Shown here: piece after piece, positions 1 to 8,411 of the stretch | Position numbering within the stretch: position 1 is the first letter of the stretch | How the letters are laid out: every line of letters starts with the position of its first letter | The notes under the pieces: generated by a model | Database searches by the model: none | What the model was told of the DNA's origin: nothing | Seen by the model: only the letters and a program-made list of their open reading frames with translations | Source of the DNA: Collinsella sp. | Lineage (GTDB): Bacteria; Actinomycetota; Coriobacteriia; Coriobacteriales; Coriobacteriaceae | Assembly: GCA_019419555.1 (NCBI GenBank) | Contig: DXZR01000007.1 | Coordinates: 17,157 to 81,156, forward strand | Reading direction: 5' to 3' | DNA length: 64,000 nucleotides | Made by a program: the position numbers and the translations under genes

Positions 1-350
1 CGTAGGCGGCGGGCCGGAAGCGCGTGACTTGTGGCGTGCGACGCAGGGTGAGGGGCGGAATTGCCGCGATCGCGTTGAGGTCGCGAAAAGGAGCGCTTGA
101 CGTAGTAGTCGGTCTTACGGCGATCGTAGCGGCGTGGCTGCGATGTGTCGGTCTGGCGTTGGCGTGTGCTCGTACTCACGCGGTCTGACTGCTGCACGGT
201 ACGGCTTTGTTGCCGCGAAGAAGCCCCGGGCTGCTCTTGGGGGCGCTGCGGGCTGTCGTTGTCGGAGGTGCTTCTGGGCGTTGGCGTGGTGCGGCCGGCA
301 AGGCGCACGCTTTGTGGCCGTTGGTCGCCGTCATTGTATCCGTATGCCAT
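1..350 (-). CDS. Partial protein with disordered, Gln/Arg/Ser/Thr-rich N-terminus
   Basis: The frame is open on the minus strand from an ATG at 350-348 to the window edge, giving 116 codons with no stop. The start is preceded by an AAGGTG ribosome site about 7 bases upstream. The protein begins MAYGYNDGDQRPQSVRLAGR and continues as a low-complexity stretch rich in Gln, Arg, Ser, Thr and Pro, with a basic patch around residues 75-95 (RRYDRRKTDYYVKR). No signal peptide or folded domain is reached. Such tails often precede a membrane or cell-wall domain in actinobacteria, but that part lies outside the window, so no function is assigned. It is divergent from the permease at 705. Good evidence for a gene, none for its role. 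Confidence 0.6.
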   Translation of the reverse strand, partial: MAYGYNDGDQRPQSVRLAGRTTPTPRSTSDNDSPQRPQEQPGASSRQQSRTVQQSDRVSTSTRQRQTDTSQPRRYDRRKTDYYVKRSFSRPQRDRGNSAPHPASHATSHALPARRL

Positions 351-704
351 TCGAATCACCTTGCCTCATGTGTAACTTGTCTATCCTACATAAAAAGATG
401 CACGACACATGGGTATGTGCGCCAAAAGCCTGACAAATGGTATGAACGTTGCCGCGCCGCGCGCCAAGCGTCACGGCAACAGGTATTCAAAAGCAGACAA
501 GATGAAAGCGTCCAAGACGAATGACGTCTCCCGCCGTTCGTCCCAAAAACGGTGCCGCTCGTTTTGCAATTCTGCCTTCGGTCGAGCTGCGAGCGGCGCT
601 GCTGCGCCAAGGCCGTATCTTAAAGCCATGGAATAAAAGCGCGCGGCAAAACGGACCGCGCAAGGGGTGACGCCAAGGGCGTCAAACAGGAAAGGAGGGG
701 AACA
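351..704. other. Divergent intergenic region with leader hairpins
   Basis: I see no convincing gene between the partial minus-strand gene and the permease. Two small inverted repeats lie just before the permease: GCGCGG/CCGCGC at 641-646 and 656-661, and GACGCC/GGCGTC at 669-674 and 678-683. The second directly precedes the AAGGAGG ribosome site and could be a regulator half-site pair or an mRNA hairpin. No clear -35/-10 pair was found for either gene. Confidence 0.4.
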
Positions 705-2156
705 ATGGCGGACAAGAACGCAGAAGTTGCAGTCGAGGATAACGGCGGCATGAAGAAAACGCTCTCGCTCTGGAACTTCTTCACCATCGGCTTCGGTGCC
801 ATCATCGGTACCGGTTGGGTTCTGCAGGTCGGCGACTGGATGGTCGTGGGCGGCGGTCCCGTTCCCGCTATGATCGCATTCCTCTTGGGTGCAATCTTCC
901 TCGTGCCCGTCGGAGCTGTTTTCGGTGAGCTCACGGCTGCTATCCCCATTTCGGGTGGCATCGTCGAGTATGTCGATCGTAGCTTTGGCCGTACGCTGAG
1001 CTACATCACCGGATGGCTTTTGGCCCTGGGCAACGGCATCCTGTGCCCGTGGGAGGCCATCGCCATTTCGACCCTCGTGTCCGAGATGTTCGGCAGCCTG
1101 CCCGGCCTTGAGTGGCTGCGCGCCATCAAGCTCTACACCATCCTGGGGGCCGACGTTTACCTGTTCCCGACGCTGATCGCGCTCGGCTTTGCAGTCTACG
1201 TCATCTTCCTTAACTTCCGCGGTGCCAGCTCGGCTGCCAAGCTCCAGGCCTTCCTGACCAAGGCTCTGCTCTGCGGCATGCTGCTCGCCATGGGCGTCTC
1301 GCTGTTCACCGGCTCGCCGGACAACGCCATGCCCGTGTTCTCCCAGGTCACCGGCGCTGGCGGCGGCAAGGCCGCTACCGAGAGCACCAGCCTGTTTGCC
1401 GGCATCGTGTCGGTCCTGGTTCTGACCCCGTTCTTCTACGCCGGCTTCGACACCATTCCTCAGCAGGCTGAGGAAGCAGCCGAGGGCCTTAACTGGAACA
1501 AGTTCGGCAAGATCATCTCCCTGGCCCTGCTGGCCGCCGGCGGCTTCTACATGGTCTGCATTTACTCGTTCGGCACTATCCTTGACTGGCACGAGTTTGT
1601 TAAGAGCCCGGTTCCCGCGCTTGCCTGCCTCAAGGGCATCAACATGCTCCTGTACCTGGCCATGCTCGTCATCGCTACGCTTGGACCCATGGGTCCGATG
1701 AACTCCTTCTACGGCGCCACGAGCCGCATCATGCTCGCCATGGGCCGCAAGGGCCAGCTGCCCGAGCAGTTCGCCGAGGTCGACCCCAAGTCCGGCGCTC
1801 CCAAGCTCGCCTGCGTCGTTCTGGGCGCCATCACCGTCGTCGGTCCGTTCCTGGGCAAGAACATGCTCATCCCTCTGACCAACGTGTCGGCTCTCGCCTT
1901 CATCTTCTCCTGCGGCATGGTCGCCCTCGCTTGCCTGCGCATGCGCTTCACCGAGCCCGACCTGCCTCGTCCCTACGAGGTGCCCGGCGGCAAGTTTGGC
2001 ATCGGCCTCGCTATCGCTGCCTGCGCCATCATCATCGGCCTGCTCGTGATTCCGTTCTCTCCCGCCTCCCTCAACATGGTGGAGTGGAGCATCGTGATCG
2101 GCTGGCTGGCCGTCGGCCTGGCTCTCATGGCCTTCACCAATTCCCGCAAAAAGTAA
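705..2156 (+). CDS. APC-superfamily amino acid permease
   Basis: This is a 483-residue integral membrane transporter of the amino acid-polyamine-organocation superfamily, expected to carry an amino acid or related amine across the cytoplasmic membrane. The first helix carries the family signature GFGAIIGTGWVLQVGDW (about residues 29-45), followed by roughly 12 hydrophobic segments. The C-terminal part keeps the PRPYEVPGGKFG cytoplasmic motif before the last helices. The start at 705 is set by AAAGGAGGGG 6-8 bases upstream. The next gene, an amidohydrolase, is 131 bases downstream on the same strand. A permease next to a peptidase-like amidohydrolase suggests import of an amidated or dipeptide-like compound that the enzyme then hydrolyses. 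The substrate cannot be read from sequence. Confidence 0.9.
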   Translation: MADKNAEVAVEDNGGMKKTLSLWNFFTIGFGAIIGTGWVLQVGDWMVVGGGPVPAMIAFLLGAIFLVPVGAVFGELTAAIPISGGIVEYVDRSFGRTLSYITGWLLALGNGILCPWEAIAISTLVSEMFGSLPGLEWLRAIKLYTILGADVYLFPTLIALGFAVYVIFLNFRGASSAAKLQAFLTKALLCGMLLAMGVSLFTGSPDNAMPVFSQVTGAGGGKAATESTSLFAGIVSVLVLTPFFYAGFDTIPQQAEEAAEGLNWNKFGKIISLALLAAGGFYMVCIYSFGTILDWHEFVKSPVPALACLKGINMLLYLAMLVIATLGPMGPMNSFYGATSRIMLAMGRKGQLPEQFAEVDPKSGAPKLACVVLGAITVVGPFLGKNMLIPLTNVSALAFIFSCGMVALACLRMRFTEPDLPRPYEVPGGKFGIGLAIAACAIIIGLLVIPFSPASLNMVEWSIVIGWLAVGLALMAFTNSRKK

Positions 2157-2176
2157 CGCCGAGCCGGGGCGGATCA

Positions 2177-2205
2177 GGTGCGCGGGACCCTCTCTTCCGC
2201 GCACC
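2177..2205 (+). other. Intercistronic hairpin
   Basis: GGTGCGCGG (2177-2185) pairs with CCGCGCACC (2197-2205) between the permease and amidohydrolase. There is no following T-run, so it looks like an mRNA-stabilising or processing hairpin rather than a terminator. A short palindrome, TATGGATCCATA, lies at 2267-2278 just before the AAGGAGG ribosome site of the next gene. Confidence 0.45.
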
Positions 2206-2287
2206 GAACCCGGCACCACTTGGGTAGCTTTGTGAGGCCTTAACCCAACGCGGCCTCGCCCACTATATGGATCCATAAGGAGGAACC

Positions 2288-3565
2288 ATGTCCACTAAGT
2301 ATGCAATCGTTGGCGGCAAGCTCATCGACGGTACCGGTGCCGAGCCGGTCGAGAACTCCCTCGTTCTCGTCGACGACAACGGCAAGATCGAGTACGCCGG
2401 CGCCATGCAGGACCTTCCCGAGGGCGTTGAGGTCATCGACGCCGCCGGAAAGACCGTCCTTCCCGGCCTGATCGACACCCACCTGCACTTCTCGGGCAAC
2501 TTGACCGACGATGACACCGACTGGGTCATGCAGCCGCTCCTCGAGAAGCAGGCCGTCGCCGTCAAGCAGGCCTACGACTGCCTCACCCACGGCCTCACCA
2601 CCGTCTGCGAGATCGGCCGCTTTGGTATCCAGATCCGTGACTGCATCGACAAGGGCGTCTTCAAGGGCCCGCGCGTTCTGGCCACCGGCCTTGGCTTCTG
2701 CCGCGTTGCCGGCCACGGCGACTCCCACCACTGCAGCCAGGAGCTCAACAAGGAATCGCACCCCTGGGGCGATCAGGTCGACGGTCCTTGGGATCTGCGC
2801 AAGGCCGTCCGCCGTCGCCTGCGCGAGAATCCCGATGCCATCAAGATCTGGGCTACCGGTGGCGGCATCTGGCGCTGGGACTCCGGCCGCGACCAGCACT
2901 ACTGCTCCGAGGAGATTCAGGCCGTGGTCGAAGAGGCAAAGATGGTCGGCATCCCCGTGTGGAGCCACTGCTACAACAACCACGCCGCTGCCTACGATTC
3001 CGTTCGCTTTGGCTGCGAGCAGCTGATTCACGGCTTCGATATCGATGAGCGCACCATGGACCTCATGGCCGAGCAGGGCACCTTCTTCACTCCGACGATC
3101 GCCTTCCTGCCCACCTGGTACGCCACCTATCCGCCCGTCTACGTTCCCGAGCTGCACGACAAGTACGAGGGCACTCTGGTCGAGAAGGAGCTGCAGCGCA
3201 ACTACGACTGCCTGCGCGAGGCCAAGAAGCGCGGCGTCGTCATGACGATCGGCTCCGACTCCTTCTCCTTCGTCACCCCGTACGGCACTTGCTCCATCGA
3301 GGAGATGTACGAGTTCGTCGACAAGATCGGCTTCACTCCGGTCGAGACCATCACCTGCGCCACCCTCAACGGTGCCAAGATGTGCCACATCGAGGACGAG
3401 ACCGGTTCCATCGAGGCCGGCAAGTGCGCCGACCTGCTGGTCGTCAACGGTGACGTCGCCGCCGACATCCACGTGCTCAACACCGACAACATGGACGTCA
3501 TCATGAAGGACGGCTGGATTGTCGAGGGCGGCACCTTCGGCGAGGCAAACAAGTACAGCGCCTAA
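2288..3565 (+). CDS. Amidohydrolase (imidazolonepropionase/Xaa-Pro dipeptidase-like)
   Basis: This 425-residue cytosolic metal-dependent hydrolase belongs to the amidohydrolase superfamily. The strand-1 metal motif is DTHLHFSG at about residues 61-68. The bridging lysine, probably carboxylated, is in IKIWATGGG near residue 190. Further metal histidines are in WSHCYNN and QLIHGFD near residues 223 and 243, and the catalytic aspartate is in TIGSDSFSF near residue 320. The C-terminal GKCADLLVVNGD motif closes the beta-sandwich subdomain. This arrangement matches the prolidase-like subgroup that hydrolyses acylated or proline dipeptides. AAGGAGGAACC precedes the ATG. With the permease upstream it forms a probable two-gene uptake and hydrolysis unit. 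Exact substrate unknown. Confidence 0.85.
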   Translation: MSTKYAIVGGKLIDGTGAEPVENSLVLVDDNGKIEYAGAMQDLPEGVEVIDAAGKTVLPGLIDTHLHFSGNLTDDDTDWVMQPLLEKQAVAVKQAYDCLTHGLTTVCEIGRFGIQIRDCIDKGVFKGPRVLATGLGFCRVAGHGDSHHCSQELNKESHPWGDQVDGPWDLRKAVRRRLRENPDAIKIWATGGGIWRWDSGRDQHYCSEEIQAVVEEAKMVGIPVWSHCYNNHAAAYDSVRFGCEQLIHGFDIDERTMDLMAEQGTFFTPTIAFLPTWYATYPPVYVPELHDKYEGTLVEKELQRNYDCLREAKKRGVVMTIGSDSFSFVTPYGTCSIEEMYEFVDKIGFTPVETITCATLNGAKMCHIEDETGSIEAGKCADLLVVNGDVAADIHVLNTDNMDVIMKDGWIVEGGTFGEANKYSA

Positions 3566-3624
3566 GCTACCGTTCATCGATGGCTTGATGTAAAACACAG
3601 TATTTGATTGCATAATGCAATGGA

Positions 3625-3650
3625 GAGGGTCGCTTGCGGCCCTCTTTATT
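3625..3650 (+). terminator. Rho-independent terminator
   Basis: GAGGGTCGC pairs with GCGGCCCTC (one G-T wobble) around a TT loop, followed by TTTATT. It lies 60 bases after the amidohydrolase stop and probably ends that unit. The palindrome TTGCATAATGCAA at 3608-3620 immediately precedes it. Confidence 0.7.
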
Positions 3651-3683
3651 GCTATGGGGTGCGTCGGTAAGAAGGAGATGACG

Positions 3684-5069
3684 GTGGATCTCAATAGGCT
3701 GATTCTGGGCAAGAGCTACAACTCTACCAAGGTCTTTCGTACCGCTCAGCATGTGGTTCAAGCCATCTTGCTCGGTATTGTCGTTCCGCTGCTTATCCTG
3801 CTGCTCATCTGGGATCTAACCGATAATCCCAATCCCGTTCCGGCCGTTGTCGTCATTGCCGGCTTGGTCATGCTGTGCTTCTTCTTCTCGTACGTCTTTG
3901 TCGTTCCCGACGACCTCACATCGAGCGCAACCGACCGCACGCTCGCCATCGCTTCAAAAATATTCGCCTACACGTCGCGCGGCCTTACGCCCGAAGCTGC
4001 CCTAGGCGCCTCTAAGATCATCCTGTCCGAAACTATCGCCTCTGCCATCTGCTTTACCGACGGCAAGCAGGTGTTGGCAAGCTGGGGCGAGGACTCGGCA
4101 AAATGCCCCGCGGGCACCCCGGTGGTGCTGCGGACTACGCTCAACGTGATCAACAGCGGTGAGCAAAGCGTGTTCTCGCGCGATGCCTCGACCGAGACAG
4201 GTGGCTACTTTCCGCGCCTGCGCGCCGGTATTGTCGCACCGCTTACCGTGCGCGGGCATTGCGTGGGCACGCTCGAGCTGTATTATCCCCGTCTGAGCAG
4301 CATCGATATGCGCCAGACGGCGCTTGCCTCGGGCTTTGCCGACCTCATTTCCACGCAGCTTGCGAGCTTTGAGCTCGAGCGCCAGGACGAGCTTACGGCC
4401 CGCGTGGAGCTGCGCGCCTTGCAATCGCAGGTCGATCCTCATTTTCTGTTTAACACCATCAGCACCATCGTGTCGCTCGTGCGTACCGAGCCGGACAAGG
4501 CCAGGTCGCTGCTGATCGACTTCTCCAACTACTACCGTCAGACGCTTTCTGATTCCGATACCCTCACAACGCTCGAGCACGAGGTGGAACAGGGCACTCG
4601 CTATATCAATCTTATGCAGGCTCGTTATGGCGACGGCCGTCTGCGCGTCTCGGTCGATATCGACTTTGAGGTGCGCGATTGCATGGTGCCGCCGTTTATC
4701 TTGCAGCCGTTGCTCGAAAACTGCATCAAGCACGCGCAGCGCGAGACCGAGCCGCTTTCTATTCATGTTAGGGCTTTCGAGACCGATGACGGTTTGGAGA
4801 TCATCGTCGAGGACGATGGCATCGGTATGAGCGAAGAGGTCTGCGCGCATCTGTTTGAGCAACATCGCCTGGAGGAGCCCGAGAGCATTACCGCCGACGG
4901 CTCCGTCAAGCGAGGTTGCGGCCTGGCGCTCTTCAACGTGCTTCAGCGCATCCATTTCTTTTACGGAGAAGATTCCGGCATGCGCGTGAAGTCCCAGGAG
5001 GGCGTGGGAACGCAGGTCATCGTCGAGCTGAACGGCGAGCCGCATGAGCCTGCGCCGTTGACGGCGTAG
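3684..5069 (+). CDS. LytS/YehU-type sensor histidine kinase
   Basis: This is a membrane sensor kinase of about 461 residues that should autophosphorylate on histidine and pass phosphate to the LytTR regulator that follows. Two N-terminal membrane helices (AILLGIVVPLLILLLIW and VVVIAGLVMLCFFFSYVFVV) precede a GAF-like sensing region. The His_kinase motif is LQSQVDPHFLFNTIS with the phospho-acceptor histidine. The ATPase domain has LLENCIKHA (N box) and VEDDGIGM (G1 box). The start is chosen at GTG 3684 because GAAGGAG at 3671-3677 lies 6 bases before it; the ATG at 3678 abuts that site. It resembles the kinase at 9596, so the two arose by duplication. The signal is unknown. Confidence 0.88.
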   Translation: MDLNRLILGKSYNSTKVFRTAQHVVQAILLGIVVPLLILLLIWDLTDNPNPVPAVVVIAGLVMLCFFFSYVFVVPDDLTSSATDRTLAIASKIFAYTSRGLTPEAALGASKIILSETIASAICFTDGKQVLASWGEDSAKCPAGTPVVLRTTLNVINSGEQSVFSRDASTETGGYFPRLRAGIVAPLTVRGHCVGTLELYYPRLSSIDMRQTALASGFADLISTQLASFELERQDELTARVELRALQSQVDPHFLFNTISTIVSLVRTEPDKARSLLIDFSNYYRQTLSDSDTLTTLEHEVEQGTRYINLMQARYGDGRLRVSVDIDFEVRDCMVPPFILQPLLENCIKHAQRETEPLSIHVRAFETDDGLEIIVEDDGIGMSEEVCAHLFEQHRLEEPESITADGSVKRGCGLALFNVLQRIHFFYGEDSGMRVKSQEGVGTQVIVELNGEPHEPAPLTA

Positions 5070-5107
5070 CACGCGGTTGGATTGAGAGAAAAAGAGGGGA
5101 AGCACAT

Positions 5108-5842
5108 ATGTCCGAAGGCTGGAACATCTTGGTGGTTGATGACGAGCCTCCCATTAGGGCTGAGCTACGCTATCTGTTGGAAAAGGATACGCGTGTGGGT
5201 CAGATTGCCGAGGCGGGCAATGTCACCGAAGCCGTGGAGTCGATTCTGTCGAACAAGCCCGACGTGTTGTTTTTAGACATTACCATGCCCGGTCGCTCGG
5301 GAATTGAGCTTGCCGAGACGCTGCAGAACCTAAAGACGCCGCCGGTGGTTGTGTTTGTGACGGCGTTTGCCGAATTTGCCGCCGATGCGTATAACCTCGA
5401 TGCGGTCGACTATGTCGTCAAGCCGGTCGAGGACGCACGCCTGTCAAAGGCACTCGACAAGATCGAGGCAGCCTTGGGTGCCCGTCGTGTTGCCCACGCT
5501 CCGCGCCAGCCTTTGCGTCTGACGGTGGACCGCGGGGGCAAAAAGGTGTTCATTCCCGCCGCAGACGTCTGCTACTTTGAGGCGCGCGCCGATTTTTGCA
5601 ACGCCATCTGCGCCGAGGGAACGTACCTGATCAATGAGTCGATCTCTTCGCTCGAGCGTCGCTTGGTCTCCGAGGGCTTTATTCGCGTTCATCGCAGCTA
5701 TCTGGTCAATTTGGAAGACGTGCACAATGTCGAGATCGGTTCCACGGGTCTTATGGAGCTCAGACTCGATCGCGTAACCTCGACGGTGCCCGTGTCCCGC
5801 CGTCGCGCTGCCGAGGTTAAAGCACACTTGGGGCTTGCGTAG
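5108..5842 (+). CDS. LytTR-family response regulator
   Basis: This 244-residue DNA-binding response regulator is paired with the kinase 38 bases upstream. The receiver domain (about residues 5-120) has acidic residues VVDDE, the phospho-acceptor aspartate in LFLDITMPG, the threonine in VFVTAF and the lysine in DYVVKPVEDA. A LytTR DNA-binding domain follows (about residues 140-240), with the typical FIRVHRSYLVNLEDV and PVSRRRAAEVK segments. LytTR proteins bind direct repeats upstream of a small number of targets, often transporters. The nearest candidates are the permease unit upstream and the genes immediately downstream. Confidence 0.9.
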   Translation: MSEGWNILVVDDEPPIRAELRYLLEKDTRVGQIAEAGNVTEAVESILSNKPDVLFLDITMPGRSGIELAETLQNLKTPPVVVFVTAFAEFAADAYNLDAVDYVVKPVEDARLSKALDKIEAALGARRVAHAPRQPLRLTVDRGGKKVFIPAADVCYFEARADFCNAICAEGTYLINESISSLERRLVSEGFIRVHRSYLVNLEDVHNVEIGSTGLMELRLDRVTSTVPVSRRRAAEVKAHLGLA

Positions 5843-5875
5843 ACGGTCTGCGTGCCGTCGTTTACCATCGCAGGT

Positions 5876-5902
5876 TTGGCATGGGCGCGCGGTGGGCATA
5901 AT
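5876..5902 (+). promoter_or_regulatory. Possible promoter for the phospholipase-like gene
   Basis: TTGGCA at 5876-5881 and CATAAT at 5897-5902 are separated by 15 bases, shorter than the ideal 17, and lie 33 bases before the start codon at 5935. Plausible but not strong. Confidence 0.35.
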
Positions 5903-5934
5903 GGGTGGCATCGAATGAAATCGAAAGGATCATT

Positions 5935-6879
5935 ATGCCCGCGCTTATCACCCATCATCTGTTTGGCGAGGAAAGCATCGACCGTCTTCCACAGGGCGTC
6001 ATCACGTCCGATGAAGAGCGCATTGCCTTTATCTTGGGCAACCAAGGCCCCGACCCGTTTTTCTTTCACATTCTGACACCGCGTGTTTCCGACTGCACGC
6101 TGCTGGCGCAGGTCATGCATCGGTCGCGCATGTCTCGTCAGTTTGCGTGCCTGCGCGACGGCGTGTCGCATCTGCTGCCGCGCGACGCCAGCTTGGGTCG
6201 TGCCTTTGCGCTGGGCCTGCTGTCTCATTACGTGCTCGACCGCAACGCTCATCCCTTTGTCTATGAGCAGCAGTTTGGCATTGTCGAGTCCGATTCAGAG
6301 CTTGAGGATTCGAGCAGTCAGGTCCATGCCGTGATCGAGAGCGACCTGGATGTGCTGATGCTGCAGCTTAAACGCGATGGCGCTACGGTTGACGATTACC
6401 CGCCGGCGGGCGAGATCGTCACCACTGATCGCATCAATCGCGTGGCCGGCGTGCTGATGAGCTATGTTGCCGGACGCGTGTACGGCATTGACATTCCGGC
6501 GGGGGAGTACGGTGCTGCCGTTGCCAATATGCAGCGACTTTACCGCGCGATTGAGCCGGCCGGCTCCGCAAAGACGCGCGCGATCTCGCTGGTTGAGGGC
6601 TTGGTGCACGATTACTCGCTGCTCGACGGCCTTGCTCATCGCGTGACGACGGAGTTGCCCGAGCGCACCGGTAACCTGGGCCATCTGACATGGAAGAATC
6701 CCTTTACCGACGAGGTCTCGAACGAGAGTTTCCCCGAGGTCTTTGATCGCGCGCTGGGCGATTACGAGTGCACGGTCGCACGTTTTATCGAGACCGGTGA
6801 CATGGATGCCGTGACCAGTCACGTCAACTACAGCGGTCGCGTGCTCAATGCCGATGAGGAGTTCGACCGCGAGGAATAG
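5935..6879 (+). CDS. Zinc-dependent phospholipase C family protein
   Basis: This protein of about 314 residues resembles the zinc-dependent phospholipase C / S1-P1-like metal hydrolase family. Hallmarks are an N-terminal THHLFGEE with adjacent histidines, ILGNQGPDPFFFH (about residues 36-48), LGLLSHYVLDRNAHPFVYE with spaced His and Asp ligands, and an internal HAVIESDLD. No signal peptide is visible, so it may act in the cytoplasm, unlike secreted phospholipases. The start at 5935 follows AAAGGATCATT; an upstream in-frame start at 5905 has no ribosome site. It lies after the first two-component pair and before a transporter. Substrate unproven; the annotation is by family resemblance. Confidence 0.75.
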   Translation: MPALITHHLFGEESIDRLPQGVITSDEERIAFILGNQGPDPFFFHILTPRVSDCTLLAQVMHRSRMSRQFACLRDGVSHLLPRDASLGRAFALGLLSHYVLDRNAHPFVYEQQFGIVESDSELEDSSSQVHAVIESDLDVLMLQLKRDGATVDDYPPAGEIVTTDRINRVAGVLMSYVAGRVYGIDIPAGEYGAAVANMQRLYRAIEPAGSAKTRAISLVEGLVHDYSLLDGLAHRVTTELPERTGNLGHLTWKNPFTDEVSNESFPEVFDRALGDYECTVARFIETGDMDAVTSHVNYSGRVLNADEEFDREE

Positions 6880-6980
6880 GGCCCGTGCGTGCCCCTTTGC
6901 CGAATCCTTACCGGCGGTTCTGGACAATTGGGGTACGATGAACTAACTGCATATCGGGCGAATACGAAGGGTCCCTGTCC

Positions 6981-8240
6981 ATGAAATACACCAAGCTCGA
7001 GCGTAACTGGGTTATGTATGATGTGGGCAATTCGGCCCTCGTGCTGCTCAATACCTCGGTGGTGCCCATTTACTTTAACGCCATCAATACCGGCGCTTCC
7101 TCGGCCGACCTGGTGGTCGCCTGGGGCAATGCACAGACGATCGCCTCGCTGGTCATCGCCATGCTCATGCCCATTCTGGGCGCACTTGCCGACTACGCTG
7201 GCAACAAAATCAAGTTCTTCTTGGGCTTTTTCCTCACGGGCCTGGTTCTTTGCCTGGCGCAGGCTATCCCAATGTCCGCCATGGCATTTTTGACCGTGTA
7301 CGTGCTGTGCACCATCGGCCTTAACTCTTCTATGACGTTCTACGACGCCATGCTGCCCGACGTTACCACCGACGAGCGCATGGACGCCGTGTCCAGCTCG
7401 GGTTATGCCTGGGGCTACATCGGTTCCACCGTGCCGTTCGTCATCTGCCTGGCGCTCATCATGGGTGGCCCCGCTCTTGGCGTCCCCACCATGCTGGCAA
7501 CGCGTCTGTCTTTTATCATCACTGGTGCCTGGTGGCTCATCTTTACCCTGCCGCTCATTCACACCTATAAGCAAAAGTATGGTCGCGAGCGCGGTCCCGA
7601 GGACACCATCGGCCACATCGTTGGCGGTGTGTTCTCCGAGGTCGGACACACCATGCGCGAGATCGCCCACAACAAGACCGTGCTGGTCTACATGATTGCG
7701 TTCTTCTTCTATATCGATGGCGTCCACACGGTCATTTCCATGGCTACCAGCTACGGCTCGGCTTTGGGCATCGATTCGACCCAGCTGGTACTGGCGCTGC
7801 TCGTTACGCAGTTCGTGGCCTTTCCGTCCGCCATCATCTACGGCAAGCTCGCCGGACGCGTGGGCACGCTCAACATGATCCTGGTGGCGGTCGCCGCCTA
7901 CATGGGCATTGTGCTGTTCGCCGCGTTCTTCCTAAAGACCGCCTTTGAGTTCTGGGTGCTTGCCATTATGGTCGGCCTGTTCCAGGGCGGCGTGCAGGCG
8001 CTCAGCCGTAGCTACTTTGGTCGCATTATCCCCAAGGAAAAGTCCAACGAGTACTACGGCTTCTTTGACATCTTTGGTCGTTATGCAAGCGTCATGGGTA
8101 CCTTCCTAGTGTCGGTCGTTACCTCGCTGACCGGCAACCCGTCGCTGGGCGTCCTTTCTATTGGCGTGCTGCTGATCGTTGGCTTTATGCTGCTGGTTCG
8201 CCTGTCCCGCATGACTCGGGCAGCAGAGCATGCCGCATAG
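6981..8240 (+). CDS. UMF1-type MFS transporter
   Basis: This 419-residue polytopic membrane protein of the major facilitator superfamily begins KLERNWVMYDVGNSALVLLN, a signature of the UMF1/Atg22-like branch. About 12 hydrophobic segments can be traced, with the central cytoplasmic loop around KQKYGRERGPEDT (near residue 200). The second half includes GLFQGGVQALSRSYFGRIIPK, also typical of this branch. These proteins are thought to export or import amino acids or other small solutes; the substrate is not predictable. It is followed after 172 bases by the glycosyltransferase-kinase-regulator unit. Confidence 0.82.
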   Translation: MKYTKLERNWVMYDVGNSALVLLNTSVVPIYFNAINTGASSADLVVAWGNAQTIASLVIAMLMPILGALADYAGNKIKFFLGFFLTGLVLCLAQAIPMSAMAFLTVYVLCTIGLNSSMTFYDAMLPDVTTDERMDAVSSSGYAWGYIGSTVPFVICLALIMGGPALGVPTMLATRLSFIITGAWWLIFTLPLIHTYKQKYGRERGPEDTIGHIVGGVFSEVGHTMREIAHNKTVLVYMIAFFFYIDGVHTVISMATSYGSALGIDSTQLVLALLVTQFVAFPSAIIYGKLAGRVGTLNMILVAVAAYMGIVLFAAFFLKTAFEFWVLAIMVGLFQGGVQALSRSYFGRIIPKEKSNEYYGFFDIFGRYASVMGTFLVSVVTSLTGNPSLGVLSIGVLLIVGFMLLVRLSRMTRAAEHAA

Positions 8241-8354
8241 GAGCGAGCGGCTATTGTGCCTGTCCACGGTACTCTTTTGGGGTTATCCGCAATAAACATT
8301 GCGACTTGCGAGCAATGATTTGCCCAAGTGGGTATGATGGAATCAGCTAGGTCG

Positions 8355-8390
8355 CGGGGCGTCGCCTGTGTTTGGCGGCGTCCCGTTTTT
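8355..8390 (+). terminator. Terminator-like hairpin in the leader of the glycosyltransferase unit
   Basis: A 12-base stem (8355-8366 with 8374-8385, two G-T wobbles) is followed by TTTTT. It sits 115 bases after the MFS stop and 22 bases before the glycosyltransferase start. A TATGAT -10-like hexamer lies upstream at 8333-8338, so transcripts from there would cross this hairpin. It is either the MFS terminator or an attenuator. Confidence 0.6.
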
Positions 8391-8411
8391 GTGTTGCAGG
8401 GAGGGTAAGGC

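Noticed and set aside
471..2276. A 601-residue open frame on the minus strand across the permease
   Set aside because: It is antisense to a clear APC permease in GC-rich DNA, has Asp/Gly/His-rich nonsense composition and no domain.
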